Shown here piece by piece: positions 1 through 7,785 of a DNA stretch of 64,000 bases (its first letter is position 1; each line of letters begins with the position of its first letter). This stretch comes from CAWCPR01 sp963797475 (GTDB taxonomy: Bacteria; Chloroflexota; Anaerolineae; Anaerolineales; UBA4823). A program made the translations under genes and the position numbers. Below the pieces are notes generated by a model. That model was not told the DNA's origin, searched no databases, and was given only the letters and a program-made list of their open reading frames with translations. Where the stretch lies: the NCBI GenBank assembly GCA_963797475.1, contig CAWCPR010000003.1, forward strand, positions 310,001-374,000. Direction: 5' to 3'.

Positions 1-29
1 TGCTTCGGATCGCGCCAGAGGAAAACATC

Positions 30-788
30 ATGGACCCAATGGATAACAACAACGAACCGATCATCATCTGCCGTGACGTACATAAATGGTACGGCGAGTT
101 CCATGCCCTGCGCGGCATTAACATGGAGGTGCAGAAAGGGGAAGTGATCGTGATCTTCGGTCCCTCCGGCTCTGGAAAATCGACCTTCATTCGCACGATC
201 AACCGCCTGGAAGAACATCAAAAGGGCCAGATCATCGTCGATGGGATAGAACTGACTCACGATATTCGCAATATCGAGAAAATCCGCATGGAAGCGGGGA
301 TGGTTTTCCAACAATTCAACCTTTTTCCGCACATGACGGTGATGCAAAACATCACGCTGGCCCCCATCCGGGTGCGCAAATGGAACAAAGATAAGGCGGA
401 AGAGATTGGGATACAACTCCTGGAACGGGTGGGCATACCGGAGCAAGCTAACAAATTTCCCGCCCAGCTCTCCGGCGGCCAACAACAGCGTGTGGCAATC
501 GCCCGCGCTCTGGCTATGCAGCCAAAAATCATGCTTTTCGACGAGCCTACTTCCGCCCTGGACCCTGAGATGATCAAAGAGGTGCTGGATGTGATGATCG
601 AGCTGGCAAAGTCGGGTATGACGATGCTGGTGGTCACCCACGAGATGGGATTCGCCCGCAGCGTGGCGAAACGCATGTTCTTTTTCGATCAGGGCCAGAT
701 TGTGGAGAGCGGGACCCCTCAAGAAATCTTCACCAACCCACAAGAGGACCGGACAAAGCTCTTCCTCTCACAAATCCTGACCCATTGA
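30..788 (+). CDS. glnQ: Polar amino-acid ABC transporter ATP-binding protein
   Basis: This is the ATPase subunit that powers uptake of a polar amino acid at the cytoplasmic membrane. The 252-residue protein carries every ABC signature: Walker A GPSGSGKST at residues 44-52, signature LSGGQQQRVAIARA, Walker B IMLFDEPTSALDP and the H-loop VVTHEMG. Its length and the sequences VFQQFNLFPHMT and MGFARSVA are typical of the GlnQ/HisP/ArtP family. AGAGGA seven bases upstream of the ATG supports the start. The permease and binding-protein genes are not visible and presumably lie left of the window edge. The substrate cannot be told from the ATPase. The gene converges on rtcB with 10 bp between stop codons. 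The family call is secure; the symbol is generic. Confidence 0.93.
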   Translation: MDPMDNNNEPIIICRDVHKWYGEFHALRGINMEVQKGEVIVIFGPSGSGKSTFIRTINRLEEHQKGQIIVDGIELTHDIRNIEKIRMEAGMVFQQFNLFPHMTVMQNITLAPIRVRKWNKDKAEEIGIQLLERVGIPEQANKFPAQLSGGQQQRVAIARALAMQPKIMLFDEPTSALDPEMIKEVLDVMIELAKSGMTMLVVTHEMGFARSVAKRMFFFDQGQIVESGTPQEIFTNPQEDRTKLFLSQILTH

Positions 789-798
789 CAATTTCTGG

Positions 799-2247
799 TT
801 AACCCTTAATCACTGCCACCGGTCTCAGGCGGGCGACTTTACGGGCAATTCCGGCGGCGGATACCGTGTTGACAACGATATCCACATCTTTATAAGCCTG
901 CGGGGCTTCTTCAGCCAACCCTGGCAGGGATCCGGCGCGCACATGGATGCCTCTGGCCTGAAGCTCGGCTCGCAAATCCTCTCCACGCACCTTCTTTTTT
1001 GCCTGGCTGCGGCTCATCGTCCGGCCGGCGCCATGACAGGTGGAGCCAAAGGAACGTTCCATGCTGCCTTGAGTGCCTGCTAAAACCCAGGAGGCCGTGC
1101 CCATACTGCCCGGCACCAATACCGGCTGCCCGATAGAACGATACTCTTCCGGCAAGCCCTCAAAACCCGGACCAAAGGCGCGGGTCGCCCCTTTGCGATG
1201 AACGCAAACCTTGAGAGTCTCCCGCTCGACGGTGTGCGTCTCGATTTTTCCCATATTGTGAGCGATATCATAGACCTGGTGCAAATGCCAGTTGGAGATT
1301 TTCCCGGCAAAGGTCTCCTCGAAAGCCCGGCGGGCAAAATGGGCCAGCACCTGGCGGTTGGCAAAGGCGAAATTCGCCGCGCTGCGCATTGCAGCCAGGT
1401 AAGATCTCCCTTCTGGGGAATCCATTGGAGCGCAGACCAATTCGCGGTCGGCCAGGCGAATGCCGTAACGTTTCACCGCCCCCTGGAATTCCCGCACGTA
1501 ATCCGTGCAGACCTGGTGCCCGAATCCTCGCGATCCGCAATGGATCAATACAACCAGATAGCCTTCCTGCAAGCCCATGGCCTGGGCGGCATCCAGGGCG
1601 AAAATCCGGTCCACCACATCCACTTCGATAAAGTGGTTTCCCGCGCCAAGGGTTCCGATCTGCTGGCGGCCGCGCTCTTTGGCGCGCTGGCTCACTTTTT
1701 CAGGGCCGGCCCCCTCCAGGCAACCGTTTTCTTCGGTGCGGCGCACATCTGCCTCGGTTGCGTAGCCCCGTTTGAGCGCCCAGTGAGATCCCTGGCGGCA
1801 GACCTGGTCCAGCTCTTCGACGCTCAAACGCACATCTCCCTTGGTTCCGACGCCGCTGGGGCAATAATGGTCCAACGCGGTAGCCAGATCGTCCAGGTAG
1901 GGGCTTGCCGCCTCGTACTCAATTTGAGAACCCAGCAGGCGCACACCACAGTTAATATCGTAACCGATAGCCCCAGGCGATATCACCCCATCCGGAAAGC
2001 GGGTCGCGGCGACCCCGCCTATCGGAAATCCATAACCCTGGTGCATATCCGGCATGACGACTACATGGCCAACCAACCCGGGCAGCGTCGCTGCGTTGAC
2101 TGCCTGATCGAGGGATTTGTCACCCAATATCGCCTCGAGAAGCTCTCGTGTAGCAAAGATCCGCACCGGCGCACGCATATCCGCCCGGAAATCCTTGGGG
2201 ATTTCCCATTCATAAGGACTGATTCTTTTCATATCCTGAAGGTTCAT
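799..2247 (-). CDS. rtcB: RNA-splicing ligase RtcB
   Basis: RtcB is the GTP- and Mn-dependent RNA ligase that joins 2',3'-cyclic-phosphate and 5'-OH ends in RNA repair or tRNA splicing. Family hallmarks are present in order: DMHQGYGFPIGGVA near the N-terminus, GAIGYDINCGVRLL with the metal-binding Cys, GAGNHFIEVD, the metal-binding His in IHCGSRGFGHQ, the guanylylated His in VHRKGATRAFGPG, and GSMGTASWVL followed by STCHGAGR near the C-terminus. The length of 482 aa is normal. It lies 20 bp downstream of archease, its activating cofactor, so the two are probably co-transcribed. No canonical rtcR regulator is present. Function is assigned with high confidence; its RNA substrate in this organism is unknown. 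Confidence 0.96.
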   Translation of the reverse strand: MNLQDMKRISPYEWEIPKDFRADMRAPVRIFATRELLEAILGDKSLDQAVNAATLPGLVGHVVVMPDMHQGYGFPIGGVAATRFPDGVISPGAIGYDINCGVRLLGSQIEYEAASPYLDDLATALDHYCPSGVGTKGDVRLSVEELDQVCRQGSHWALKRGYATEADVRRTEENGCLEGAGPEKVSQRAKERGRQQIGTLGAGNHFIEVDVVDRIFALDAAQAMGLQEGYLVVLIHCGSRGFGHQVCTDYVREFQGAVKRYGIRLADRELVCAPMDSPEGRSYLAAMRSAANFAFANRQVLAHFARRAFEETFAGKISNWHLHQVYDIAHNMGKIETHTVERETLKVCVHRKGATRAFGPGFEGLPEEYRSIGQPVLVPGSMGTASWVLAGTQGSMERSFGSTCHGAGRTMSRSQAKKKVRGEDLRAELQARGIHVRAGSLPGLAEEAPQAYKDVDIVVNTVSAAGIARKVARLRPVAVIKG

Positions 2248-2267
2248 TGGAAAAATACCTGGTTACC

Positions 2268-2681
2268 TTAAACGTCGAAGACGATGTTGACTCGCAAGCC
2301 TCGATCGTTCTCTCGAATGTCGAGCTGGTGGTAGGTTGCAGCCTTTATCTCCTTCGATTGCGCCATGATTGCAACCCCACTGATCCGAGCGGATAGCCTG
2401 AGGCCGTCGATCAACAGCCGGTACTGGTCGAAACCGAGCTTCTCCAATTCGGCGAAGTAGAGCAGTTCGTTTAAAAACGCCACCAGGAGGCCTTCACGAT
2501 CTTCCGCTTGCAGGGCCAGTTTCCGGGTCTGGCGCTCGCCTGGAACGAATTGGAGCCCCATCAACCGGTACATACCATTCGCTGCCTGTTCCAAAAGCCC
2601 TGAAAAATCAACAGCCCAGACTTCTAGCTCCCAATCGGCGGTGTGTTCGACTTCACGAAAACCGGCGGTATCAGCGCTCAT
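2268..2681 (-). CDS. Archease, RtcB-activating protein
   Basis: Archease stimulates RtcB guanylylation and turnover and broadens its nucleotide use. This 137-residue protein has the family's N-terminal HTADWELEVWA segment with the metal-binding Asp, the central AANGMYRLM helix, and the C-terminal AATYHQLDI and FDV segments with the terminal acidic residue. GGGGAGAT directly upstream of the ATG acts as ribosome-binding site. It is the first gene of a two-gene unit with rtcB on the minus strand. The upstream region contains ATTATAAT (2768-2775), a self-complementary box that could act as a -10 element on either strand. Known family biology plus adjacency make this call firm. Confidence 0.9.
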   Translation of the reverse strand: MSADTAGFREVEHTADWELEVWAVDFSGLLEQAANGMYRLMGLQFVPGERQTRKLALQAEDREGLLVAFLNELLYFAELEKLGFDQYRLLIDGLRLSARISGVAIMAQSKEIKAATYHQLDIRENDRGLRVNIVFDV

Positions 2682-2809
2682 ATCTCCCCAGCCGGAGCAT
2701 TGTTACCACCCCCTGGTCTGCTCCAAACAAAGAAAAACCCGATCTATCTAAACGATCTTCTCATTGAATTATAATACAACCAGGGTTTTAGAAGGATTGG
2801 CGACTGGGT

Positions 2810-2815
2810 TATAAT
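2810..2815 (+). promoter_or_regulatory. -10 box placed for leaderless transcription of the fhaA-like gene
   Basis: A perfect TATAAT ends seven bases before the ATG at 2823, so a transcript starting at the usual distance would begin at or next to that start codon. No Shine-Dalgarno sequence precedes either candidate start (2814 or 2823). The -35 region is weak. This is inference from spacing only. Confidence 0.4.
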
Positions 2816-2822
2816 GATCGCC

Positions 2823-3647
2823 ATGAGATTCAAGCTCGCACACATCGAGGCGCGCCTTCAGGGGTTGGTGGAAGGCAGCGCAGCGTGGCTTTTCCCTTCC
2901 AAAAGGCACCAGGCAAATTTGGTATCGCGTTTATTGGAAGCAATGTACTCCGGCATTAAACCTGGGACGGACTCCGTCCCTGTAGTTCCAAACTTATTTA
3001 CCCTTACTGTAAACACCAGCCAGGTCAAGGCTATACAGGCAAATCATTCTTTGCTTGAAGGGCTGGCTCGGACCTTGCAGGAAGCCGGCGAAGAATTTAA
3101 CTTGAAGTTCTCAGGCCCGGTGGTAATTCACATTCTTGGTGAAAACTCGATCCCCTTAGGAGATGTGCGCGTTGCGGCGCGAAACAGCCGAGAAAACCTG
3201 GCTCAAACTTCGGACCTGGCATTAGACGAGTGGAATGAGATCAACGCGCTCCCGCTCAACGCATTCCTGATCGTTGATGGCACGCGCATTTTCGCGCTTC
3301 AATCCACGGTCATCAACATCGGCCGGCGCCCTGACAACCAGCTCTTCATCGATGATCCACGCGTCTCGAGAACTCATGCACAACTGCGGGCAGTGAAAGG
3401 TCACTATATCCTATTCGATCTAAACTCGACCGGCGGCACGTTCGTTAACGGCGCGCGCATAAACCAGTTTTCTTTACGCCCGGGTGATGTCATCTCACTT
3501 TCTGGCGTACCCCTGGTGTATGGCCAGGACACAACCGGTGCAGGCGAAACCCAGGATTATGACCCGTCCCTCTTCAGACCCACGGATATTCCGCCAGACC
3601 CGGAAGTAAGAATATCCGGCGAAAGTAATTTCAGTGAAAGTAGTTAA
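2823..3647 (+). CDS. FhaA-like protein: DUF3662 domain plus C-terminal FHA domain
   Basis: This is a cytoplasmic phosphothreonine-reading adaptor. The N-terminal ~110 residues resemble the DUF3662/FhaA N-terminal domain. A linker follows, and the last ~100 residues form an FHA domain with INIGRRPDN, SRTHAQLR and NSTGGTFVNG, i.e. the Arg, Ser, His and Asn positions that bind phosphothreonine. In Actinobacteria the homologue sits in an fhaA-fhaB-pstP-rodA-pbpA-pknA-pknB cluster that couples Ser/Thr kinases to cell-wall growth, and the next genes here keep part of that order. An in-frame ATG at 2814 is an alternative start; 2823 is preferred because TATAAT overlaps 2814 and no RBS is visible. 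The target phosphoprotein is unknown. Confidence 0.85.
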   Translation: MRFKLAHIEARLQGLVEGSAAWLFPSKRHQANLVSRLLEAMYSGIKPGTDSVPVVPNLFTLTVNTSQVKAIQANHSLLEGLARTLQEAGEEFNLKFSGPVVIHILGENSIPLGDVRVAARNSRENLAQTSDLALDEWNEINALPLNAFLIVDGTRIFALQSTVINIGRRPDNQLFIDDPRVSRTHAQLRAVKGHYILFDLNSTGGTFVNGARINQFSLRPGDVISLSGVPLVYGQDTTGAGETQDYDPSLFRPTDIPPDPEVRISGESNFSESS

Positions 3648-3650
3648 GCT

Positions 3651-4106
3651 ATGAGCGGTCCAATTCTGCTCATATTGAGAATTGCCCTCGCCGTGGCCCT
3701 TTACGCCTTTCTCGGCTGGTCTTTATACACGATCTGGAACGATCTCAAGCAGCAAAGCAAGCAACTGGTCAGCTCTCGCACGCCTCCCCTATCGTTAATC
3801 GTTTACGCGGGGAGCGATAGCCGATCTTTCCGCTTCACAAGCTCGCAGGTAATCATTGGTCGCGATCCAGCCAGTGATTGCCATCTGGAGGACCAGACGA
3901 TCTCTGCGCAGCATGCCCGCCTGGATTACCATCACGGGCAATGGTGGGTGGAGGATCTGCATTCTACGAACGGGACATTCTTAAATCAGAATCCCGTTTC
4001 TGAACCGCTTGTTCTGACTTCTGGAGACGAGCTGCGCTGCGGCCAGCTTACCCTCCAAATCACGATGAAAGAGGCCCCTGATCTGGAAGAAGCGTTCGGA
4101 ACCTGA
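3651..4106 (+). CDS. FhaB-like membrane-anchored FHA-domain protein
   Basis: This 151-residue protein has one N-terminal transmembrane helix (about residues 5-25, ILLILRIALAVALYAFLGW), a short basic/polar linker and a cytosolic FHA domain. The FHA motifs are VIIGRDPASD, SAQHARLDY and LHSTNGTFLN, so the phosphothreonine pocket looks intact. The architecture matches actinobacterial FhaB/FipA, a kinase-dependent scaffold at division and elongation sites. It starts three bases after the preceding FHA gene stops, so the two are translationally linked. Role in wall synthesis is inferred from synteny with the SEDS-PBP gene downstream; no direct partner can be read from sequence. Confidence 0.85.
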   Translation: MSGPILLILRIALAVALYAFLGWSLYTIWNDLKQQSKQLVSSRTPPLSLIVYAGSDSRSFRFTSSQVIIGRDPASDCHLEDQTISAQHARLDYHHGQWWVEDLHSTNGTFLNQNPVSEPLVLTSGDELRCGQLTLQITMKEAPDLEEAFGT

Positions 4107-4177
4107 ATGCCTGGCGACTGATAAAACGATATTAAGCGCTCAGAGACTAATTCCTCATTGAGACCTGGAGAGAGACC

Positions 4178-5044
4178 ATGGAAGAATACCCTAGCCTGGC
4201 AGTGATCGGCGGATCTGGCCTTTATGAAATGCCAGGTCTGCAAGATGTACGGGAATATGACCTGACGACCGCATTTGGCAAGCCCAGCGCCCCGATTGTG
4301 GTTGGGACGCTTGCCAGGCGGAAGGTGGCTTTTCTGGCGCGACATGGGTTAGGCCACCATATTTCACCGACGGAAATCAATTACCGCGCCAATATTTACG
4401 CCCTCAAATCCCTGGGGGTTGAGCGCATTGTGAGCATCAGCGCTTGCGGGTCGCTGCGTGAAGACTATTCGCCGGGCGACATTGTCATCCCCGACCAGCT
4501 TTTCGACCATACCTGTGAGCGCAAACGCAGTTTTTTCGAAAGCGGTTTTGTAGCCCACATCAGCGTCGCCGATCCCTTTTGCGCGGATCTGTCCCATCAA
4601 CTCGGCAAAGCCGTACAGCGAACCGGAGCAACTGTTCACCAGAGCGGGGCGTTCATTACAATCGAAGGACCCCGATTTTCGACGCGGGCAGAATCGAACG
4701 TTTATCGTTCCTGGGGTATGGCGCTGATCGGGATGACCGCTTCACCCGAGGCATTTTTAGCTCGAGAGGCTGAGATATGCTATGCGGTGATGGCTCACGT
4801 CACCGATTACGATGTGTGGCATATCACCGAAAAGCCGGTTACGGTTGAAAAGGTGATCGAAATCCTCCATAAAAACACCCGGGTCGCCCAAAATGCTGTA
4901 GCTTACCTGGCCGAAGATCTTAGCGACGAGCGATCCTGCAACTGCGCCAACGCCCTGGCGGATGCCCTTATCACCCGCCCAGAGGTTATTCCCCCAGAAA
5001 CCCGCGCCCGCTTGGGGTTATTAGTTGACAAATATTTCAAGTAA
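4178..5044 (+). CDS. mtnP: S-methyl-5'-thioadenosine phosphorylase
   Basis: This enzyme phosphorolyses methylthioadenosine to adenine and 5-methylthioribose-1-phosphate in methionine and polyamine salvage. The 288-residue sequence shows the MTAP/PNP family-2 pattern: VIGGSGLYEMPG at the N-terminus, HGLGHHISPTEINYRANIYA, the CGSLRED turn, ITIEGPRFSTRAES around the phosphate and nucleoside site, GMTASPEAFLAREAE and AHVTDYDVW. A purine nucleoside phosphorylase or deoxy-inosine variant is possible because substrate choice rests on few residues, but the TAS/D-x-D pattern favours MTAP. GGAGAGAG precedes the ATG. It interrupts the FHA and SEDS genes at the place where actinobacterial clusters carry the phosphatase pstP. 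Confidence 0.9.
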   Translation: MEEYPSLAVIGGSGLYEMPGLQDVREYDLTTAFGKPSAPIVVGTLARRKVAFLARHGLGHHISPTEINYRANIYALKSLGVERIVSISACGSLREDYSPGDIVIPDQLFDHTCERKRSFFESGFVAHISVADPFCADLSHQLGKAVQRTGATVHQSGAFITIEGPRFSTRAESNVYRSWGMALIGMTASPEAFLAREAEICYAVMAHVTDYDVWHITEKPVTVEKVIEILHKNTRVAQNAVAYLAEDLSDERSCNCANALADALITRPEVIPPETRARLGLLVDKYFK

Positions 5045-5096
5045 AGGGAAATCCAGCGGGGGAGTTTTAGAATTTTCATCCCGGTGGTATTGAGAC

Positions 5097-7772
5097 TTGC
5101 CTGATTCTGCATTATCGAACGACCGGAAACAGGGCCGGCTGCTCCTGTTGGCAGCGATTTTCATGAGCCTGTATGCCATCGCGCTCAGCCTGGCCCCGGT
5201 GGTGCGAACCGGTTCCGGGCAGGGGAGCTTGCGATGGGACTATTGGATCGCCTGGGCTTTGTGGGTGGTTTTTTTCTATGCCGCCCATCGCCAAAGCATC
5301 CGTTGGCTTCCCGGCCGCGATCCCTTTTTGCTGCCCATCGCGGCCTTACTGAGCGGGTGGGGGTTGATGATGATCTGGCGCCTGTTCCCGAACTTCGGGC
5401 TGCGCCAGGCAATCTGGCTTTCATTTTCAATCCTTTTTCTCACCCTTGGTTTTCGCTTTCCACCAGACTTAAAATTCTTGCGGCAATACAGATATCTGTG
5501 GCTGACAAGCGGCTTGCTGCTGACCGGGCTGACGCTGGTCGTGGGCACCAACCCGCTTGGTTACGGGCCGCGCATGTGGTTGGGCTGCTGTGGCATTTAC
5601 GTTCAACCTTCGGAGCCGTTGAAGCTGCTGTTAATCGTCTACCTGGCAGCCTACCTGGCCGAGCGGCTGCCGGTCCTGGCAGCCAGCATCGGGGGGCTGG
5701 GTGAGATGCCTTTATTACCTTTGCTGGCGCCCACGTTGATGATGACCGGTGTGGCGCTCGCGCTTCTGCTGGTACAGCGCGACCTGGGAACCGCCTCGAT
5801 CTTTATTTTTCTTTACACAACGATCGTTTACGTTACAAGCGGCCGCAAGAGCATCTTATTGGGTGGTGTAGCCATCCTGATATTGGCTGGGGTTGCGGGG
5901 ACACTGCTCTTCGAAGTTGTGCGCTTGCGAATCGACGCCTGGCTTAACCCCTGGTTGGACCCCAGCGGACGTTCTTACCAGATCGTGCAATCCTTGCTGG
6001 CTATCGCTAACGGTGGCTTGTTCGGACGTGGACCCGGGCTGGGCAGCCCCAACCTTGTGCCTGTGCCTCATTCCGATTTCATCTTCGCCGCAATCTCAGA
6101 AGAGACCGGGCTGGTGGGAGGGCTGGGCTTGCTGATCCTGATCGCTTTATTCGCCGGTCGCGGCATCTGGACAACATTAAAAGCCCCGGATGCTTTCCGC
6201 CGCTACCTGGCAGCCGGACTGACAGCATACCTGGTTTCCCAAAGCATCTTGATTATCGGCGGCAATTTGCGACTGCTTCCTCTGACGGGGGTGACCCTGC
6301 CCTTTGTCTCCTATGGGGGGTCTTCTCTGGTAACATCCTTTCTCTCCTTGCTGCTCTTGCTACATATCAGCGCCCAATCGACAGCCCGACCCATCCCGGC
6401 GACAGAAATGCGACCTTATTTACAGTTAGGCGCTTTCTTATTCATTGGCGTCGCAGCCGCCGCGATCGTTTCAGGGTGGTGGTCCGTCTACCGTGCCCCA
6501 GCCCTCCTGGCGCGCACCGATAATGCCCGCCGGGCCATCGCCGACCGGTATGTTCGCCGTGGATCAATTTTGGACAGGCGCAACACACCGATCAGCGAGA
6601 CAACCGGTTCGACAGGCGAGCTGACCCGCAAAATATTAATTCCGGAGCTGAGCTCAATCGTAGGCTATAACGATCCCATCTACGGGCAAACTGGCCTGGA
6701 GGCCAGCATGGACGACACGCTGCGCGGCCAGCAGGGTAATCCGGGCCTGACGGTCTGGTGGAGCCACTTGCTCTATGGCCAGCCCCCGGACGGCCTGGAT
6801 ATCCGCACCAGCCTGGACCTGAAACTGCAGCGCCTCGCTGACGACCAGATAGGCAGCCACAGCGGGGCTTTGGTCCTGATTAATGCCCAAACAGGGGAGA
6901 TCCTGGCGATGGTATCGCGCCCCACTTTCGACGCCAACCGGTTGGAGCAAGATTGGGAGAAGCTCGTTAAAGACCCCCGCGCCCCACTCCTCAATCGAGC
7001 CGCCATGGGCCTTTATCCAAGCGGGGCGTCTCTGGGCCCGATCTTGATGGCCGCAGTTACCGCCGATGGGAATGCCCCCGCGCTTCCGGGAAATTTATCC
7101 TATCGATGGGAAGGAAAGACCCTGGAATGCGCGATCCAGCCGGAAGAGCAAAACTGGCGAGCCGTCCTTGCCAGCGGCTGTCCCGGGGCAGCCGGGGATT
7201 TAGCAAAAACGTTGGGCAGTGACGGGCTTTTGCAGCTTTTACAGAAGTTAGGGCTTTATTCCACCCCGAAGTTGAGGATCCCGGCAGCCAGTGCAGCCAG
7301 GCCCGTCGAGATCACGGACCCGGCTTCAGCCGTCCTGGGCTTATCGCCATCCTCAGAAAATGGTTCCAGCCAGTCCAGCCAAGCGCTGAGCGCCAGCCCG
7401 CTGCAGATGGCGTACGCCGCGGCGACACTAAGCGCCTATGGGATTCGCCCGCCCGCTTACCTGGTTACCGGCGTCAACACCCTGCAAGCTGGCTGGGTGA
7501 TCCTGCCAGCGGTCGACACAGCCGAAGAAGCGATCATGCCAGCAGCCGCTAACGTCACTGCGCACTTGCTGACGGATGAAGGCCAGGATTCCTGGCAATC
7601 CATCGCAATTGCCCCTAACGGTCCAAATAAGGCCGTCACCTGGTTTCTGGGCGGCACCCAGCCCGATCGGGAAGGCGCACCCCTGGCGATAGCAGTTTTA
7701 ATTGAGGAAGATAACCCCCGCCTGGTTGAAAAAATAGGCTCTTCCGTGCTCCAGGCAGCCATGCAGCCTTAA
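5097..7772 (+). CDS. SEDS glycosyltransferase (FtsW/RodA) fused to a degenerate PBP transpeptidase domain
   Basis: Residues ~15-440 form a polytopic SEDS peptidoglycan polymerase, with GLFGRGPGLG and the conserved HSDFIFAAISEETG loop carrying the essential Asp. A further membrane segment near 445-465 leads into an extracytoplasmic region homologous to actinobacterial PbpA (RGSILDRRNTPI, GLEASMDDTLRGQQG, DIRTSLDLKLQRLA, LVLINAQTGEILAMVS, LLNRAAMGLYPSG). Where active PBPs have PPGSTFK the protein reads PSGASLG, so the nucleophilic Ser and the catalytic Lys are both missing. I also find no SxN motif (LASGCPGAAG at that place) and no KTG motif. It is therefore probably a polymerase with a regulatory pseudo-PBP pedestal. 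Translation seems to start at TTG. It overlaps nothing and converges on tyrS. Confidence 0.88.
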   Translation: MPDSALSNDRKQGRLLLLAAIFMSLYAIALSLAPVVRTGSGQGSLRWDYWIAWALWVVFFYAAHRQSIRWLPGRDPFLLPIAALLSGWGLMMIWRLFPNFGLRQAIWLSFSILFLTLGFRFPPDLKFLRQYRYLWLTSGLLLTGLTLVVGTNPLGYGPRMWLGCCGIYVQPSEPLKLLLIVYLAAYLAERLPVLAASIGGLGEMPLLPLLAPTLMMTGVALALLLVQRDLGTASIFIFLYTTIVYVTSGRKSILLGGVAILILAGVAGTLLFEVVRLRIDAWLNPWLDPSGRSYQIVQSLLAIANGGLFGRGPGLGSPNLVPVPHSDFIFAAISEETGLVGGLGLLILIALFAGRGIWTTLKAPDAFRRYLAAGLTAYLVSQSILIIGGNLRLLPLTGVTLPFVSYGGSSLVTSFLSLLLLLHISAQSTARPIPATEMRPYLQLGAFLFIGVAAAAIVSGWWSVYRAPALLARTDNARRAIADRYVRRGSILDRRNTPISETTGSTGELTRKILIPELSSIVGYNDPIYGQTGLEASMDDTLRGQQGNPGLTVWWSHLLYGQPPDGLDIRTSLDLKLQRLADDQIGSHSGALVLINAQTGEILAMVSRPTFDANRLEQDWEKLVKDPRAPLLNRAAMGLYPSGASLGPILMAAVTADGNAPALPGNLSYRWEGKTLECAIQPEEQNWRAVLASGCPGAAGDLAKTLGSDGLLQLLQKLGLYSTPKLRIPAASAARPVEITDPASAVLGLSPSSENGSSQSSQALSASPLQMAYAAATLSAYGIRPPAYLVTGVNTLQAGWVILPAVDTAEEAIMPAAANVTAHLLTDEGQDSWQSIAIAPNGPNKAVTWFLGGTQPDREGAPLAIAVLIEEDNPRLVEKIGSSVLQAAMQP

Positions 7773-7785
7773 TCTGCAAGACCAG

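Noticed and set aside
1198..2271. Long open frame (357 codons) opposite rtcB
   Set aside because: It is the antisense shadow of rtcB; no recognisable domain, while the rtcB frame has every family motif.
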